Shown here piece after piece: positions 1 to 9,113 of a stretch of 64,000 nt of DNA. Made by a program: the position numbers and the translations under genes. This stretch comes from Bosea sp. AS-1. GTDB taxonomy: Bacteria; Pseudomonadota; Alphaproteobacteria; Rhizobiales; Beijerinckiaceae. Below the pieces are notes generated by a model, which did no database searches, had not been told where the DNA came from, and saw nothing but the letters and a program-made list of their open reading frames with translations. Positions within the stretch are counted from its first letter, which is position 1. The number at the start of each line of letters is the position of its first letter. The stretch covers positions 3,630,501 through 3,694,500 of the forward strand of contig NZ_CP022372.1 in assembly GCF_002220095.1 (NCBI RefSeq), written 5' to 3'.

Positions 1-494
1 AGGAAATTGCCGAAGGCTCCGGGCAGGCGCGGCAACGCCCAGGTCGCGCCGACATCCGGGAAGAAGCCGATTCCGACCTCCGGCATGGCGAAGAGATAGC
101 GATCGCCGGCGATGCGGTGGCTGCCATGCAGCGAGATGCCGACTCCGCCGCCCATGACGATGCCGTCGACCAGCGCGACATAGGGCTTGGGATAAGTCTT
201 GATGCGGTGGTTGAGGATGTACTCCTCGCCCCAGAAGGCGAGCATCTCGTCATAGCGGCCGGCCTTGCCGCAATCGTGCAGCCAGCGGATGTCACCACCG
301 GCTGAAAAGGCCTTCTCGCTCGTGCTGAGGACGACGACGCGCGTCACCTGCGGGTCGTTTTCCCATGCGTCGAGCGCGCGCGCCAGTTCGCGAACCATGC
401 CGAGGCTCAAGGCATTGAGCGCCTTCGGTCGATTGAGGATGACGACGCCGGCCGCGCCGCGGATCTCGCAGATGATGTCCTGGTCCCGCGTCAT
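1..494 (-). CDS. 3-hydroxyisobutyryl-CoA hydrolase (3' end outside window)
   Basis: Crotonase-fold thioesterase that releases 3-hydroxyisobutyrate from its CoA ester in valine breakdown. The 164 residues present carry the oxyanion-hole segment GGDIR (residues 66-70), the YPKPYVALVDGIVMGGGVG block (101-119) and the MPEVGIGFFPDVG block (137-149). These blocks separate this subfamily from ordinary enoyl-CoA hydratases. The start is the ATG whose complement is at 492-494, preceded by a GGAG-like ribosome site. The gene runs off the left edge, so the C-terminal half is not seen. Family assignment is firm; substrate specificity follows from family knowledge. Confidence 0.88.
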   Translation of the reverse strand, partial: MTRDQDIICEIRGAAGVVILNRPKALNALSLGMVRELARALDAWENDPQVTRVVVLSTSEKAFSAGGDIRWLHDCGKAGRYDEMLAFWGEEYILNHRIKTYPKPYVALVDGIVMGGGVGISLHGSHRIAGDRYLFAMPEVGIGFFPDVGATWALPRLPGAFGNF

Positions 495-728
495 GGCCCG
501 CTCCGGTTGCGATGGGCTGCGGTTCTGGAAGGCGGGGCCGGGCTTGTCAACGCGAGCGACAGTGCGTTCGTGCAGATGCCGGTTTTGGGCGGTGAGCGAA
601 GAACTGTCGTGTCTTCACCCCCGGCCATCGCCTTATCTCCTATTCGGCACCGCCTGCACGGCCGGCTCCAAAATCCTTGTGAAACGCACGAATTTGCGCT
701 CATCTATCAAGGCGTTGGAGACGATGAT

Positions 729-1202
729 GTGATTGGCTACGCTCGCCTGCTTTGGGCCGTCGCAGTGTTTTTCTGCGCCATTTCTTCCGCGTCAGCGCAA
801 ACTGCCCATTCGACTCCATTAGCCGGACCGAAAGGGACAAAGCTCGAAGATATCGAAGCGATCCTAACCGAGTTCATCGACGATGTTTCGGCTCGGAAAT
901 TCGAGGAGGCAGCTCGATCCATGAGCGTTCTCGGAAATCCTTACGATGGAGACCAATTCAAGAAAACGATATTGGGGCTCGATATCATCGGAAAACCATT
1001 TTATTTTGAAAAGATTATCGACAAATCATACGGAAAGACGGGCAAAGATATCATCTTCAAGATTGCGACAGACAATAACATTTACTTCTTTCGCTTTATT
1101 CTTCATCAGAGAACTGAGGATAACTGGATCGTAACTTGGCTGGCTATCCAGTCAGAGATGCAAGCCCCTCTTCCCAGAGTCTGGAGCTATATGAATCCCT
1201 AG
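729..1202 (+). CDS. Hypothetical secreted protein, AT-richer than neighbours
   Basis: About 157 residues. I chose the GTG at 729 because it opens a clear signal peptide: a hydrophobic run, then a cleavage site after ASA before QTAHS. The mature part (KLEDIEAILTEFIDDVSARK and onward) is a small mixed alpha/beta domain rich in Phe, Ile and Lys, perhaps NTF2-like, but I recognise no family. Base composition is visibly lower in GC than every neighbour, most strongly at 960-1110. The frame is open upstream to 507, but that stretch is GC-rich and does not look like protein. Probably periplasmic; function unknown. Confidence 0.6.
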   Translation: MIGYARLLWAVAVFFCAISSASAQTAHSTPLAGPKGTKLEDIEAILTEFIDDVSARKFEEAARSMSVLGNPYDGDQFKKTILGLDIIGKPFYFEKIIDKSYGKTGKDIIFKIATDNNIYFFRFILHQRTEDNWIVTWLAIQSEMQAPLPRVWSYMNP

Positions 1203-1410
1203 TTCCCCACCGTCTCGTCATCTTCGACGTGAAACGAGACCAGAAGGCCCTGCCACTGCTCCGATTGGGAGCGCCGGCTCGGTTCGGACGTCGTCTCTTG
1301 AATGCCGCGACCATGCGCCTCTGTTTTGGAATCGTTCCGATGTGATATGAAGCCGGCATGTCGCCGCCGCCCCCTGCCCCCTTCGGGCGTGCCACGACGT
1401 CGTCATTTGA

Positions 1411-2475
<1,065 letters not shown>

Positions 2476-2545
2476 GCGCCGTCCGGCGCCGGACCGCTCG
2501 GCTTCGGGCTCTTCCGCTCTGCGCGAAAGCAGCTACGGTTCCAGC

Positions 2546-2917
2546 ATGACGACAGATGAGAGCCAGAGTTTCCTGGCGTTGCTGAAGGCCGACCTGCGGA
2601 CAGCGATGCGGGAGCGCAGATCCGCCGAAATCACCGTGCTGCGCGAGCTGATCGCCGCGATCGACAACGCGCAGGCCGTTCCGGTCGACGGCCGGCACGA
2701 CACCTATGTGTTTCACGCCTTTGGTGACAGCGCGGTCGAAGTGCCCCGTCAGGTACTCGGCAAGAGCGAGCTGCGCCAGGTCGTCGAAGCCGAAATCCGC
2801 AGCCGGAGCGATGCGGCAAATGCCTATCGCCGCCTCGGGCGCGACGACAAGGCGCGCGCCCTGTCCGAGGGAGCGGACGTCCTGGGTCGCTATCTCGATC
2901 TGCCTGGCCTGAGCTAG
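2546..2917 (+). CDS. GatB/YqeY-like domain protein
   Basis: A 123-residue, mostly helical cytoplasmic protein. The N-terminal pattern LKADLRTAMRERRSAEITVL and the later ELRQVVEAEIRSRSDAANAY match the YqeY/GatB tail fold, which in the GatB amidotransferase contacts tRNA. The role of stand-alone YqeY proteins is not settled. This one is shorter than typical YqeY (about 150 residues), with an unusual middle segment (VDGRHDTYVFHAFGDSAVEVP). It lies downstream of hemB and may be cotranscribed with it. Confidence 0.65.
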   Translation: MTTDESQSFLALLKADLRTAMRERRSAEITVLRELIAAIDNAQAVPVDGRHDTYVFHAFGDSAVEVPRQVLGKSELRQVVEAEIRSRSDAANAYRRLGRDDKARALSEGADVLGRYLDLPGLS

Positions 2918-2982
2918 GAGCAGATCGCCCGCTCCAAAGCCATGTTTCAAACGGCACGGGCAAGCGCTACCGTCGCGCTCGC

Positions 2983-4323
2983 ATGCGCCCGTTCCTCCTG
3001 CCGATTCTGGCCGCCGTCCTCGTCGCCCTCGCCGGCTGCGGCGAGGGTTTCGACACCGACCAGACGCGGTTGTGCCGGCAGGCGATTCCACCGCTCAACC
3101 CACCCAACGCGCATATCGAGATCGAGCGGGTGACCAGCGGCCCGGTGCCGCGGGCACTGCGCCTGCTCTATCGGGTGCAGCTCGGCGACGGGGTGGCGCG
3201 CCATCGCAGCATCGACTGCCTGTTCGGCACCGAAGGCAACGGCCTCGGGCGGCCGACGCTGATCGGCATCGCCTCCGACGGCAGGCCGATGGCCAGTGCC
3301 AGCTTCTATTTCCTCCGCCGCTTCTATCTTGAGGACCGCAGCGAGCCGCCACCCGACCCAGCCGCTCCCACGGCAGAGGATCTGCCCGCGATACCGGCGG
3401 GGCTGGCCTACGGCCTGCAGCAGGGTCTCGGCAGCCTGCCCTCGGCCGCGATCTACAGCCTGCTCGCCGCCGCCTATGCGCTGGTCTACGGACTCACCGG
3501 GCGGATCATCCTCTGCTTCGGCGAGTTCGCGGCGCTCGGGGCCCTTGCCTCGGTGGTGGGCGTGGCGCTGCTGCTCTCGCTCTCGATCTCGACACCGGTG
3601 ACCGGACTTGCCGTCGCCTTCACCGTGGCGATCCTGGTCTCGGCGCTGCATGGCTTCGCCATGGGCCGCTTCGTGCTGCGTCATCTCGAGCGCGCCAGCG
3701 GCCAGCAGATCCTGATCGCGACGACCGGGCTCGCGATCGCGATGTCCGAGTATCTGCGCCTCGCACAAGGGCCGCAGTTGCGCTGGCTACCGCCGGTGTT
3801 CAACACGCCCGTCCCGCTTGCCCATGCCGGCGACTTCATCGTGACGCTCAACCCGCTCGCCACCTTCCTGACGCTGGTCGGGCTCGGCGCCACGTTCGGC
3901 CTCGTCCAGCTCATCCGGCGCACCGCCTACGGCCGGGCCTGGCGAGCGGTGGCGGAGGATGAGCGCACCGCGGCACTCTTCGGCGTCGATCCGCGCGCAG
4001 TCCGTGACATCGCCGTCATCATCGCCTGCGCCTTGTGCGGCATGGCAGGTGTCATCGTCACGGTGATCTATGGCGGCATGGGTTTCGCCGGCGGCTTCAC
4101 GCTCGGCCTCAAGGCACTGGTCGCGGCTATTCTCGGCGGCATCGGCTCGGTGTCGGGAGCGGCTCTCGGCGGACTGTTCATCGCCGGTTTCGAGGCGATC
4201 TGGTCGGCGACGCTACCGATCGAGCAGCGCGACCTCGCGGTCTACCTGCTGCTCGCCATCGTGCTGATCTGGCGCCCCGGCGGCTTCTTCGGCGATAGCG
4301 AATTGACGCCGCGGCAGGTTTGA
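2983..4323 (+). CDS. LivH-type ABC permease with N-terminal lipoprotein-like domain
   Basis: A 446-residue protein of two parts. Residues 1-19 form a signal segment ending in a lipobox (LAGC, Cys19). Next comes about 110 residues of soluble, Cys-containing domain. From about residue 145 a branched-chain amino acid permease of the LivH family follows, with multiple membrane helices and the C-terminal pattern GGIGSVSGAALGGLFIAG. Ordinary LivH has about 290 residues and no such head. No binding protein, LivM or ATPase gene lies beside it, so it must work with subunits encoded elsewhere or be specialised. Only 30 bp separate it from threonine ammonia-lyase, suggesting cotranscription. Confidence 0.8.
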   Translation: MRPFLLPILAAVLVALAGCGEGFDTDQTRLCRQAIPPLNPPNAHIEIERVTSGPVPRALRLLYRVQLGDGVARHRSIDCLFGTEGNGLGRPTLIGIASDGRPMASASFYFLRRFYLEDRSEPPPDPAAPTAEDLPAIPAGLAYGLQQGLGSLPSAAIYSLLAAAYALVYGLTGRIILCFGEFAALGALASVVGVALLLSLSISTPVTGLAVAFTVAILVSALHGFAMGRFVLRHLERASGQQILIATTGLAIAMSEYLRLAQGPQLRWLPPVFNTPVPLAHAGDFIVTLNPLATFLTLVGLGATFGLVQLIRRTAYGRAWRAVAEDERTAALFGVDPRAVRDIAVIIACALCGMAGVIVTVIYGGMGFAGGFTLGLKALVAAILGGIGSVSGAALGGLFIAGFEAIWSATLPIEQRDLAVYLLLAIVLIWRPGGFFGDSELTPRQV

Positions 4324-4353
4324 CGACAGCTTTCCGGGAAACACGGACCCATC

Positions 4354-5598
4354 ATGACCGAGACGTTCGCCATCACGCCCGAGGATATCGATGCCGCCGC
4401 CCGGCGGATCGAGGGCCATGTGCTGCGCACGCCGCTGGTGCCGGCACCGCGCCTGTCCGAGCTCACCGGGGCCGAGGTGCTGGTGAAGCACGAGAACATG
4501 CAGGCGACCGCCTCCTTCAAGGAGCGCGGCGCGGTCAACAAGCTGCTCTCGCTGAGCGAGGCCGAGCGGAAGCGCGGCGTCATCGCGATGTCGGCCGGCA
4601 ACCACGCCCAGGCCGTCGCCTATCACGCCAAACGTTTCGGCATCCCGGCGACCATCGTGATGCCCGAAACGACGCCGCTGGTGAAGGTCGAGAATACCCG
4701 CGCGCATGGGGCGCATGTCGTGTTGCACGGCGAAACCCTCTACGAAGCGGCCCAGAAGGCGCACGAACTCGCCGGCGCCCAGAGGCTCGTCTTCGTCCAC
4801 CCCTATGACGATCCGGCCGTGATGGCGGGCCAGGGCACCATCGCGCGCGAAATGCTGGCCGACGAACCCGACCTCGACGTGCTGATCATCCCGCTCGGCG
4901 GGGGCGGGCTGATGGCCGGCAACGCCGTCGCCGCCAAGGCGATCAAGCCGGGCATCGAACTGATCGGCGTGGAAACCGCGCTCTTTCCGTCCTTCTTCAA
5001 TGCGGTGAACGCGCAGGACCGGCCGATCGGAGGGGCAACACTGGCGGAGGGCATCGCCGTCAAGACCGTGGGGCAACTCACCTTGCCGATCGTCTCCAGC
5101 CTGGTCTCCGACATCGTCCTCGTCGGCGAGGACCTGATCGAGCGCGCCGTCAACGCCTATGCGAGCCTTCAACACAGTCTTGCGGAGGGGGCCGGCGCGG
5201 CCGGGCTTGCCGCGATGCTGAAGGAGCCGGAGCGCTATGCCGGGCGCAAGGTCGGGCTCGTACTGTGCGGCGGCAATATCGACACCCGCCTGCTGGCCGC
5301 GATCATGGTGCGCGAGCTGGAGCGGGAGGACCGCATCGTCGCCTTCCGCCTGACCAGCAGCGACCGGCCAGGCCTGCTCGGCAAGATCGCGAGCCTGCTC
5401 GGCGACGAGGGAGCCAACATCCTCGAGGTCAGCCATGGCCGGCTTTTCCTCGACGTGCCGGCCAAGGGCGTCTCGCTCGACGTCACGGTCGAGACGCGCG
5501 GCGAGGCCCATTCGCGCGCCATCGAGGACATGCTCGCAAAAAATGGCTTCGCGCCACGGCGCATCCTGCCGCGCGGCCTTGCGGAACCGGCACGCTGA
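4354..5598 (+). CDS. Threonine ammonia-lyase with C-terminal ACT domain
   Basis: PLP enzyme that deaminates threonine (often also serine) to 2-oxobutyrate. At 414 residues it has the length of the single-ACT form and not the two-ACT biosynthetic IlvA of enterics. The PLP lysine is in ASFKERGA (Lys56), and the phosphate-binding glycine loop GGGGLMAG is near residue 182. The ACT domain starts near residue 335 (AFRLTSSDRPGLLGKIASLL). Whether it feeds isoleucine synthesis or catabolism cannot be told from sequence. It sits directly behind the orphan LivH-type permease. Confidence 0.93.
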   Translation: MTETFAITPEDIDAAARRIEGHVLRTPLVPAPRLSELTGAEVLVKHENMQATASFKERGAVNKLLSLSEAERKRGVIAMSAGNHAQAVAYHAKRFGIPATIVMPETTPLVKVENTRAHGAHVVLHGETLYEAAQKAHELAGAQRLVFVHPYDDPAVMAGQGTIAREMLADEPDLDVLIIPLGGGGLMAGNAVAAKAIKPGIELIGVETALFPSFFNAVNAQDRPIGGATLAEGIAVKTVGQLTLPIVSSLVSDIVLVGEDLIERAVNAYASLQHSLAEGAGAAGLAAMLKEPERYAGRKVGLVLCGGNIDTRLLAAIMVRELEREDRIVAFRLTSSDRPGLLGKIASLLGDEGANILEVSHGRLFLDVPAKGVSLDVTVETRGEAHSRAIEDMLAKNGFAPRRILPRGLAEPAR

Positions 5599-5655
5599 TC
5601 AAACATTACTCCACGGGCGCCGCATTCCGCGCGCCGATGGAGGATTGAAGTCCCG

Positions 5656-6129
5656 ATGAGCGACACTCGCTACGGCCAGCCGCCGATCACGGCCCTGGAG
5701 CAGCGCCCCTACCAGAACGTCAGCGGCGTCCTGGGCTCGCGGCTGTTCGCCTGGATCGTCGATATCGTCGTGCTGTTCTTCCTCGGCTGGCTGGTCTTCC
5801 TGCTGCTGGTTCTGCTCGGCGTCGTCACCTTCGGTGCGACCTGGTTCCTGATCCCGGCCGCGGCCTTCGTCACGGCGCTGGGCTATGCGGCGCTGACGGT
5901 CGGTGGTTCGCGCCAATCGACCTGGGGCATGCGTGTCGCCGGTCTCAAGGTCGAGACCGTGAATGGCGGCAGGCCCGACGGGCTCGTCGCGGCAGTGCAT
6001 GCGCTGTTCTTCTACGTGGCGGCCGGCACGGTGGCGCTGTGGCTGCTCGATATCGCCTGCGGCCTCTTCCGTTCCGACCGGCGCCTCGGCCACGACCTGC
6101 TGACGGGTCTCGTGGTCGTACGGGCCTGA
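5656..6129 (+). CDS. RDD family membrane protein
   Basis: A 157-residue inner-membrane protein with three predicted membrane helices. The RDD signature is seen in the first helix region (SRLFAWIVDIVVLF) and in the later SRQSTWGMRVAGLKV and FRSDRRLGHDLLTGLVVV. RDD proteins are small and of mostly unknown function; some are reported as Na+/H+ transporters. It follows threonine ammonia-lyase by 57 bp on the same strand and is convergent with the methyltransferase gene at 6156. Confidence 0.85.
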   Translation: MSDTRYGQPPITALEQRPYQNVSGVLGSRLFAWIVDIVVLFFLGWLVFLLLVLLGVVTFGATWFLIPAAAFVTALGYAALTVGGSRQSTWGMRVAGLKVETVNGGRPDGLVAAVHALFFYVAAGTVALWLLDIACGLFRSDRRLGHDLLTGLVVVRA

Positions 6130-6155
6130 CCCGATCGGGCTGCTGCGCCGAGGCT

Positions 6156-6986
6156 TCAGAAGCGGAAGCGCAGCAGCCGACCGATCCGGGACAGAGCGGG
6201 GATCATCCCCATCACGGGGACGGCCATCCGTGCGACCAGCGACATGCGCGCGACCTGCGCCGGGTCGTAACCACCCGAGCCGTAGCCCATCAATTCCTCG
6301 ACCAGTTCGAGGCCGGGGAGCTGCCGGAGCAATTCTTCCGGATCGTCAAGCGACCAGTGCAGTGTCGCACCGGTGGCGCGAACGGAGGGTTGCCAGGCGA
6401 TGAGGGTGAGCCCCAACCGGCTGTAGGCGTCGAAGGCGAGCTCGCCACCGGGCAAATGGTTCGTCACGCGCTCCAGCAGCAGCACCACCTCCTCCGGCGG
6501 CAGATAGGGCAAGAGTCCCTCGGCGATAATGAAAGCCGGCCTGTCCTGCGGCACCGCATCGAGCCACTCGGGCTCGGTCACCGAGGATGGCAGCAGCGTG
6601 TAGCCCTCGCGCGCCGGATAGAGACGGTGGCGCAGCGCGATCACGTCAGGATAGTCGACATCGAACCAGCGGACGCCCGCGAAGGGCGCGATCCTGAAGA
6701 CGCGGCTGTCCAGTCCGCAGCCGAGATGCAGCACCGTCGACTCCGGATACTGTTCAAGAAAACCACGCGTCCAGCCATCGATGACATGCGCCCTCAGCGC
6801 GATGCCGATCATCATGTCGCGATCGATCTTGAGCCGGTCGAAGTCGTAGTCGATCCGCGCCAGGGCTTCGGCGGCAAAACGATCTTTCAACAGGGAATCG
6901 GGAAGCCGGCTCTCGCCCGCCTTGGCGCAAAGCGTGATGAGAAGCGTCTCCTGCGCACCGTGGAGCGCCACCTTTTCGCCGTTCAT
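6156..6986 (-). CDS. TcmP/leucine carboxyl methyltransferase-like SAM methyltransferase
   Basis: Class I SAM-dependent O-methyltransferase of the LCMT/TcmP superfamily. The SAM-binding motif is VLHLGCGLDSRVFRI, followed by WFDVDYPDVIALRHRLYP and a further motif FIIAEGLLPYLPPEEV, all typical of the family. The start at 6986 (MNGEKVALHG) is preferred over the ATG at 7007 because GGGAGG lies just upstream of it. That gives 276 residues. The natural substrate is unknown. It is transcribed away from bpt with 86 bp between the starts. Confidence 0.85.
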   Translation of the reverse strand: MNGEKVALHGAQETLLITLCAKAGESRLPDSLLKDRFAAEALARIDYDFDRLKIDRDMMIGIALRAHVIDGWTRGFLEQYPESTVLHLGCGLDSRVFRIAPFAGVRWFDVDYPDVIALRHRLYPAREGYTLLPSSVTEPEWLDAVPQDRPAFIIAEGLLPYLPPEEVVLLLERVTNHLPGGELAFDAYSRLGLTLIAWQPSVRATGATLHWSLDDPEELLRQLPGLELVEELMGYGSGGYDPAQVARMSLVARMAVPVMGMIPALSRIGRLLRFRF

Positions 6987-7072
6987 CGCGACCTCCCAAG
7001 CTCGCATCCCGCTTGTTGCCGCCGCCGCCGATGCTACATTGAGGAGCGGAAGCTTCCGGGGAGCCAGCCAAC

Positions 7073-7837
7073 GTGACGCGCCCGTTGCGGGATGCCCCGC
7101 AATTCTACCTCACTTCGCCGACCACGTGTCCCTATTTGCCGGGCCGCGAGGAGCGGAAGGTGTTCACGCATCTCGTCGGGCCGCGCGCCAGCGACCTCAA
7201 CAACGTGTTGTCGCAGGGCGGGTTCCGGCGTTCGCAGAGCATCGCCTATCGCCCGGCCTGCGAGGTCTGTCGGGCTTGCGTCTCGGTGCGCGTCTGCGTC
7301 GACGATTTCCGCTGGTCGCGAGGCTTCCGCAAGGTGATGGCCCGCAACAACGACCTGATCGGCGAGGCGCGCCCGCCGCAGCCGCGCTCCGAGCATTATT
7401 CCCTGTTCCGCTCCTATCTCGATGCGCGCCACCCGGATGGCGGCATGGCGACGATGTCGGCGCTCGATTTCGCGATGATGGTCGAGGACACCCATGTCGA
7501 GACCAACCTGATCGAATATCGGCGCCGCGGGCCCGACTCGGGCTTCACCGGGCGCGGCCAGGGCGACCTCTTCGCCATGGCGCTGACCGACACGCTGAAC
7601 GACGGCCTCTCCATGGTCTATTCGGTCTATGATCCGGGGCTGGAAGCCCGCTCGCTCGGCACCTTCATGGTGCTTGATCACATCAACCGCGCGAAGCGGC
7701 TGGGATTGCCTTATGTCTATCTGGGCTACTGGGTCGAGGGCTCGTCGAAGATGGCCTACAAGGCCCGCTTCCTGCCTCAGGAACGCCTGATGCCTCAGGG
7801 GTGGGAACGGGTGGAGCGGGACGCTTCAACCGATTGA
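7073..7837 (+). CDS. bpt: Aspartate/glutamate leucyltransferase (bacterial N-end rule)
   Basis: Transfers Leu (or Phe) from aminoacyl-tRNA to proteins with N-terminal Asp or Glu, marking them for ClpS-ClpAP. At 254 residues it matches the Bpt family. The N-terminal block has the conserved cysteines [10 protein letters not shown] (Cys19) and [15 protein letters not shown]. The C-terminal acyltransferase half includes [19 protein letters not shown] and [18 protein letters not shown]. The start is GTG at 7073, with a GGGGAGCC-type ribosome site upstream. Older annotations call this family arginyltransferase (ate); the bacterial substrate preference is from published family work. Confidence 0.93.
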   Translation: MTRPLRDAPQFYLTSPTTCPYLPGREERKVFTHLVGPRASDLNNVLSQGGFRRSQSIAYRPACEVCRACVSVRVCVDDFRWSRGFRKVMARNNDLIGEARPPQPRSEHYSLFRSYLDARHPDGGMATMSALDFAMMVEDTHVETNLIEYRRRGPDSGFTGRGQGDLFAMALTDTLNDGLSMVYSVYDPGLEARSLGTFMVLDHINRAKRLGLPYVYLGYWVEGSSKMAYKARFLPQERLMPQGWERVERDASTD

Positions 7838-7948
7838 AACGCAACCGCGCCGCGCGGAAAACGCGCTTGCCCCGCCGCTGCGGGGCAGCCACCTTGCCGC
7901 CTCCACAAAACCATGCGGCGCGTCTGCGAGCGCGCCCGCGGAGGAATG

Positions 7949-8596
7949 ATGAGCGAAGAACTGACCCAACGCCTCGAGCGCTGCTACACCGGCGTCGTCC
8001 ACGACGTGATGCGCGGCATGGGCTTGAGCGATTTCACCCTGCCGTCGAGCCTGCGGCCGCTGTTGCCGGGCCAGAAGCTCGCCGGCCCGGCCTTCACCGT
8101 GGAGGGCAAGACGGGCGAGTTCGACGCACATGAGACGCTGCTGGGCTGGACGGGACTGCTCTCGGCCGCCAAGCCCGGCCATGTCTGGGTCTGCCAGCCG
8201 AACACCGAGGAGATCGCGCTGATGGGCGAGCTCTCGGCCGAGACGCTGAAGAACAAAGGCGTGCGTGGCTGCGTCATCGACGGGCTCTCGCGCGATACCG
8301 AATTCATGATCGATATGGGCTTCCAGGCCTATTTCAAGGCTTACACGCCGCGCGACATCGTCGGCGCCTGGCTGCCCAAGGCGGTCGACGAACCGATCAA
8401 GATCGGTGCGGTCTGGATCCGGCCGGGCGACTACATCCTCGCCGACCGCGACGGGGTGGTCCGCATCCCGGCCGAGATCATCGAGGAGGTTGTGGAGAAG
8501 TCCGAGGTCGCGATCTCCACCGAAAACAAGGTCCGCACCGCCATTCTGTCCGGCACAGATCCGCAGCAGGCCTATCTTCAATACGGCAAGTTCTGA
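7949..8596 (+). CDS. RraA-like / HMG aldolase family protein
   Basis: A 215-residue member of the RraA/MenG-like family, whose members include 4-hydroxy-4-methyl-2-oxoglutarate aldolases, oxaloacetate decarboxylases and the RNase E inhibitor RraA. Diagnostic stretches are LLPGQKLAGPAFTVEGKTG, VIDGLSRDTEFMIDMGF and GDYILADRDGVVRIPAE. A strong GGAGG at 7940-7944 precedes two adjacent in-frame ATGs (7946 and 7949); spacing favours 7949. Which activity it has cannot be told. No aromatic-degradation genes sit next to it. Confidence 0.85.
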   Translation: MSEELTQRLERCYTGVVHDVMRGMGLSDFTLPSSLRPLLPGQKLAGPAFTVEGKTGEFDAHETLLGWTGLLSAAKPGHVWVCQPNTEEIALMGELSAETLKNKGVRGCVIDGLSRDTEFMIDMGFQAYFKAYTPRDIVGAWLPKAVDEPIKIGAVWIRPGDYILADRDGVVRIPAEIIEEVVEKSEVAISTENKVRTAILSGTDPQQAYLQYGKF

Positions 8597-8608
8597 CGTC
8601 CTGATACC

Positions 8609-8641
8609 GCCGCGCCGGAGCACTCTGATGCCCGGCGCGGC
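8609..8641 (+). terminator. Hairpin after rraA-like gene
   Basis: A perfect 10-bp GC-rich stem (8609-8618 pairing with 8632-8641) with a 13-nt loop lies 12 bp past the stop codon. No U-tract follows, so intrinsic termination is only possible; it may instead protect the 3' end. Confidence 0.4.
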
Positions 8642-8688
8642 ACGATATCCCCTTCCGCCGAACCTTCCCACGCTTTAAGCCTGACGGC

Positions 8689-9078
8689 ATGGCGGGAGCG
8701 GCGAAACGAGCGGACTGGCGGCGCAGCGCGATCGCGCTGCTCGCCGTCTATGTCCTCGTCCTCCAGACGACGCTGACGGCACTGGCTTCGGGGCTCGCGG
8801 CCCAGCCCGACCCCTTCCTCGCCCATCCGCTCTGCGCGCCCGGCCAGACGACCCCCGCCGACCCGGCCCAGGAGAGCGGGAAGTCTGACCTGCCCGCCTG
8901 CTGCGCGGCGCTCTGTCTCTCATTCGCGACGACGCTACCGCCGCCGGGCGCTCCGGCCGTCACAGCACTCCCGACATCCCACTTCGTCGCCATCCGCCTC
9001 GCCCGCACGGACGAGGCCAGCCCCGCTGTACCGCGAGCTTACCCGCTCGGCGCGCGGGCGCCGCCCTTCCTGGCCTGA
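8689..9078 (+). CDS. Small Cys-rich membrane/secreted protein (DUF2946-like)
   Basis: A 129-residue protein with an N-terminal hydrophobic segment (SAIALLAVYVLVLQTTLTALASG). A short histidine/cysteine region follows (HPLCAPGQ, then LPACCAALC). This layout resembles DUF2946-type proteins, which often travel with TonB receptors and PepSY proteins in metal uptake or homeostasis. The family match is tentative. It ends 35 bp before the PepSY gene on the same strand, and the two are probably one unit. Confidence 0.55.
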   Translation: MAGAAKRADWRRSAIALLAVYVLVLQTTLTALASGLAAQPDPFLAHPLCAPGQTTPADPAQESGKSDLPACCAALCLSFATTLPPPGAPAVTALPTSHFVAIRLARTDEASPAVPRAYPLGARAPPFLA

Positions 9079-9113
9079 AGCCACCCTTCCCTCTTCAGAC
9101 CAGGATCTTCTCC

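Noticed and set aside
2481..2494. Perfect palindrome GTCCGGCGCCGGAC just after hemB
   Set aside because: It has no loop and no U-tract, and GC-only palindromes of this size are common in a genome of this composition.
7869..7886. Seven-bp GC hairpin after bpt
   Set aside because: Short stem and no U-tract; not distinguishable from chance.
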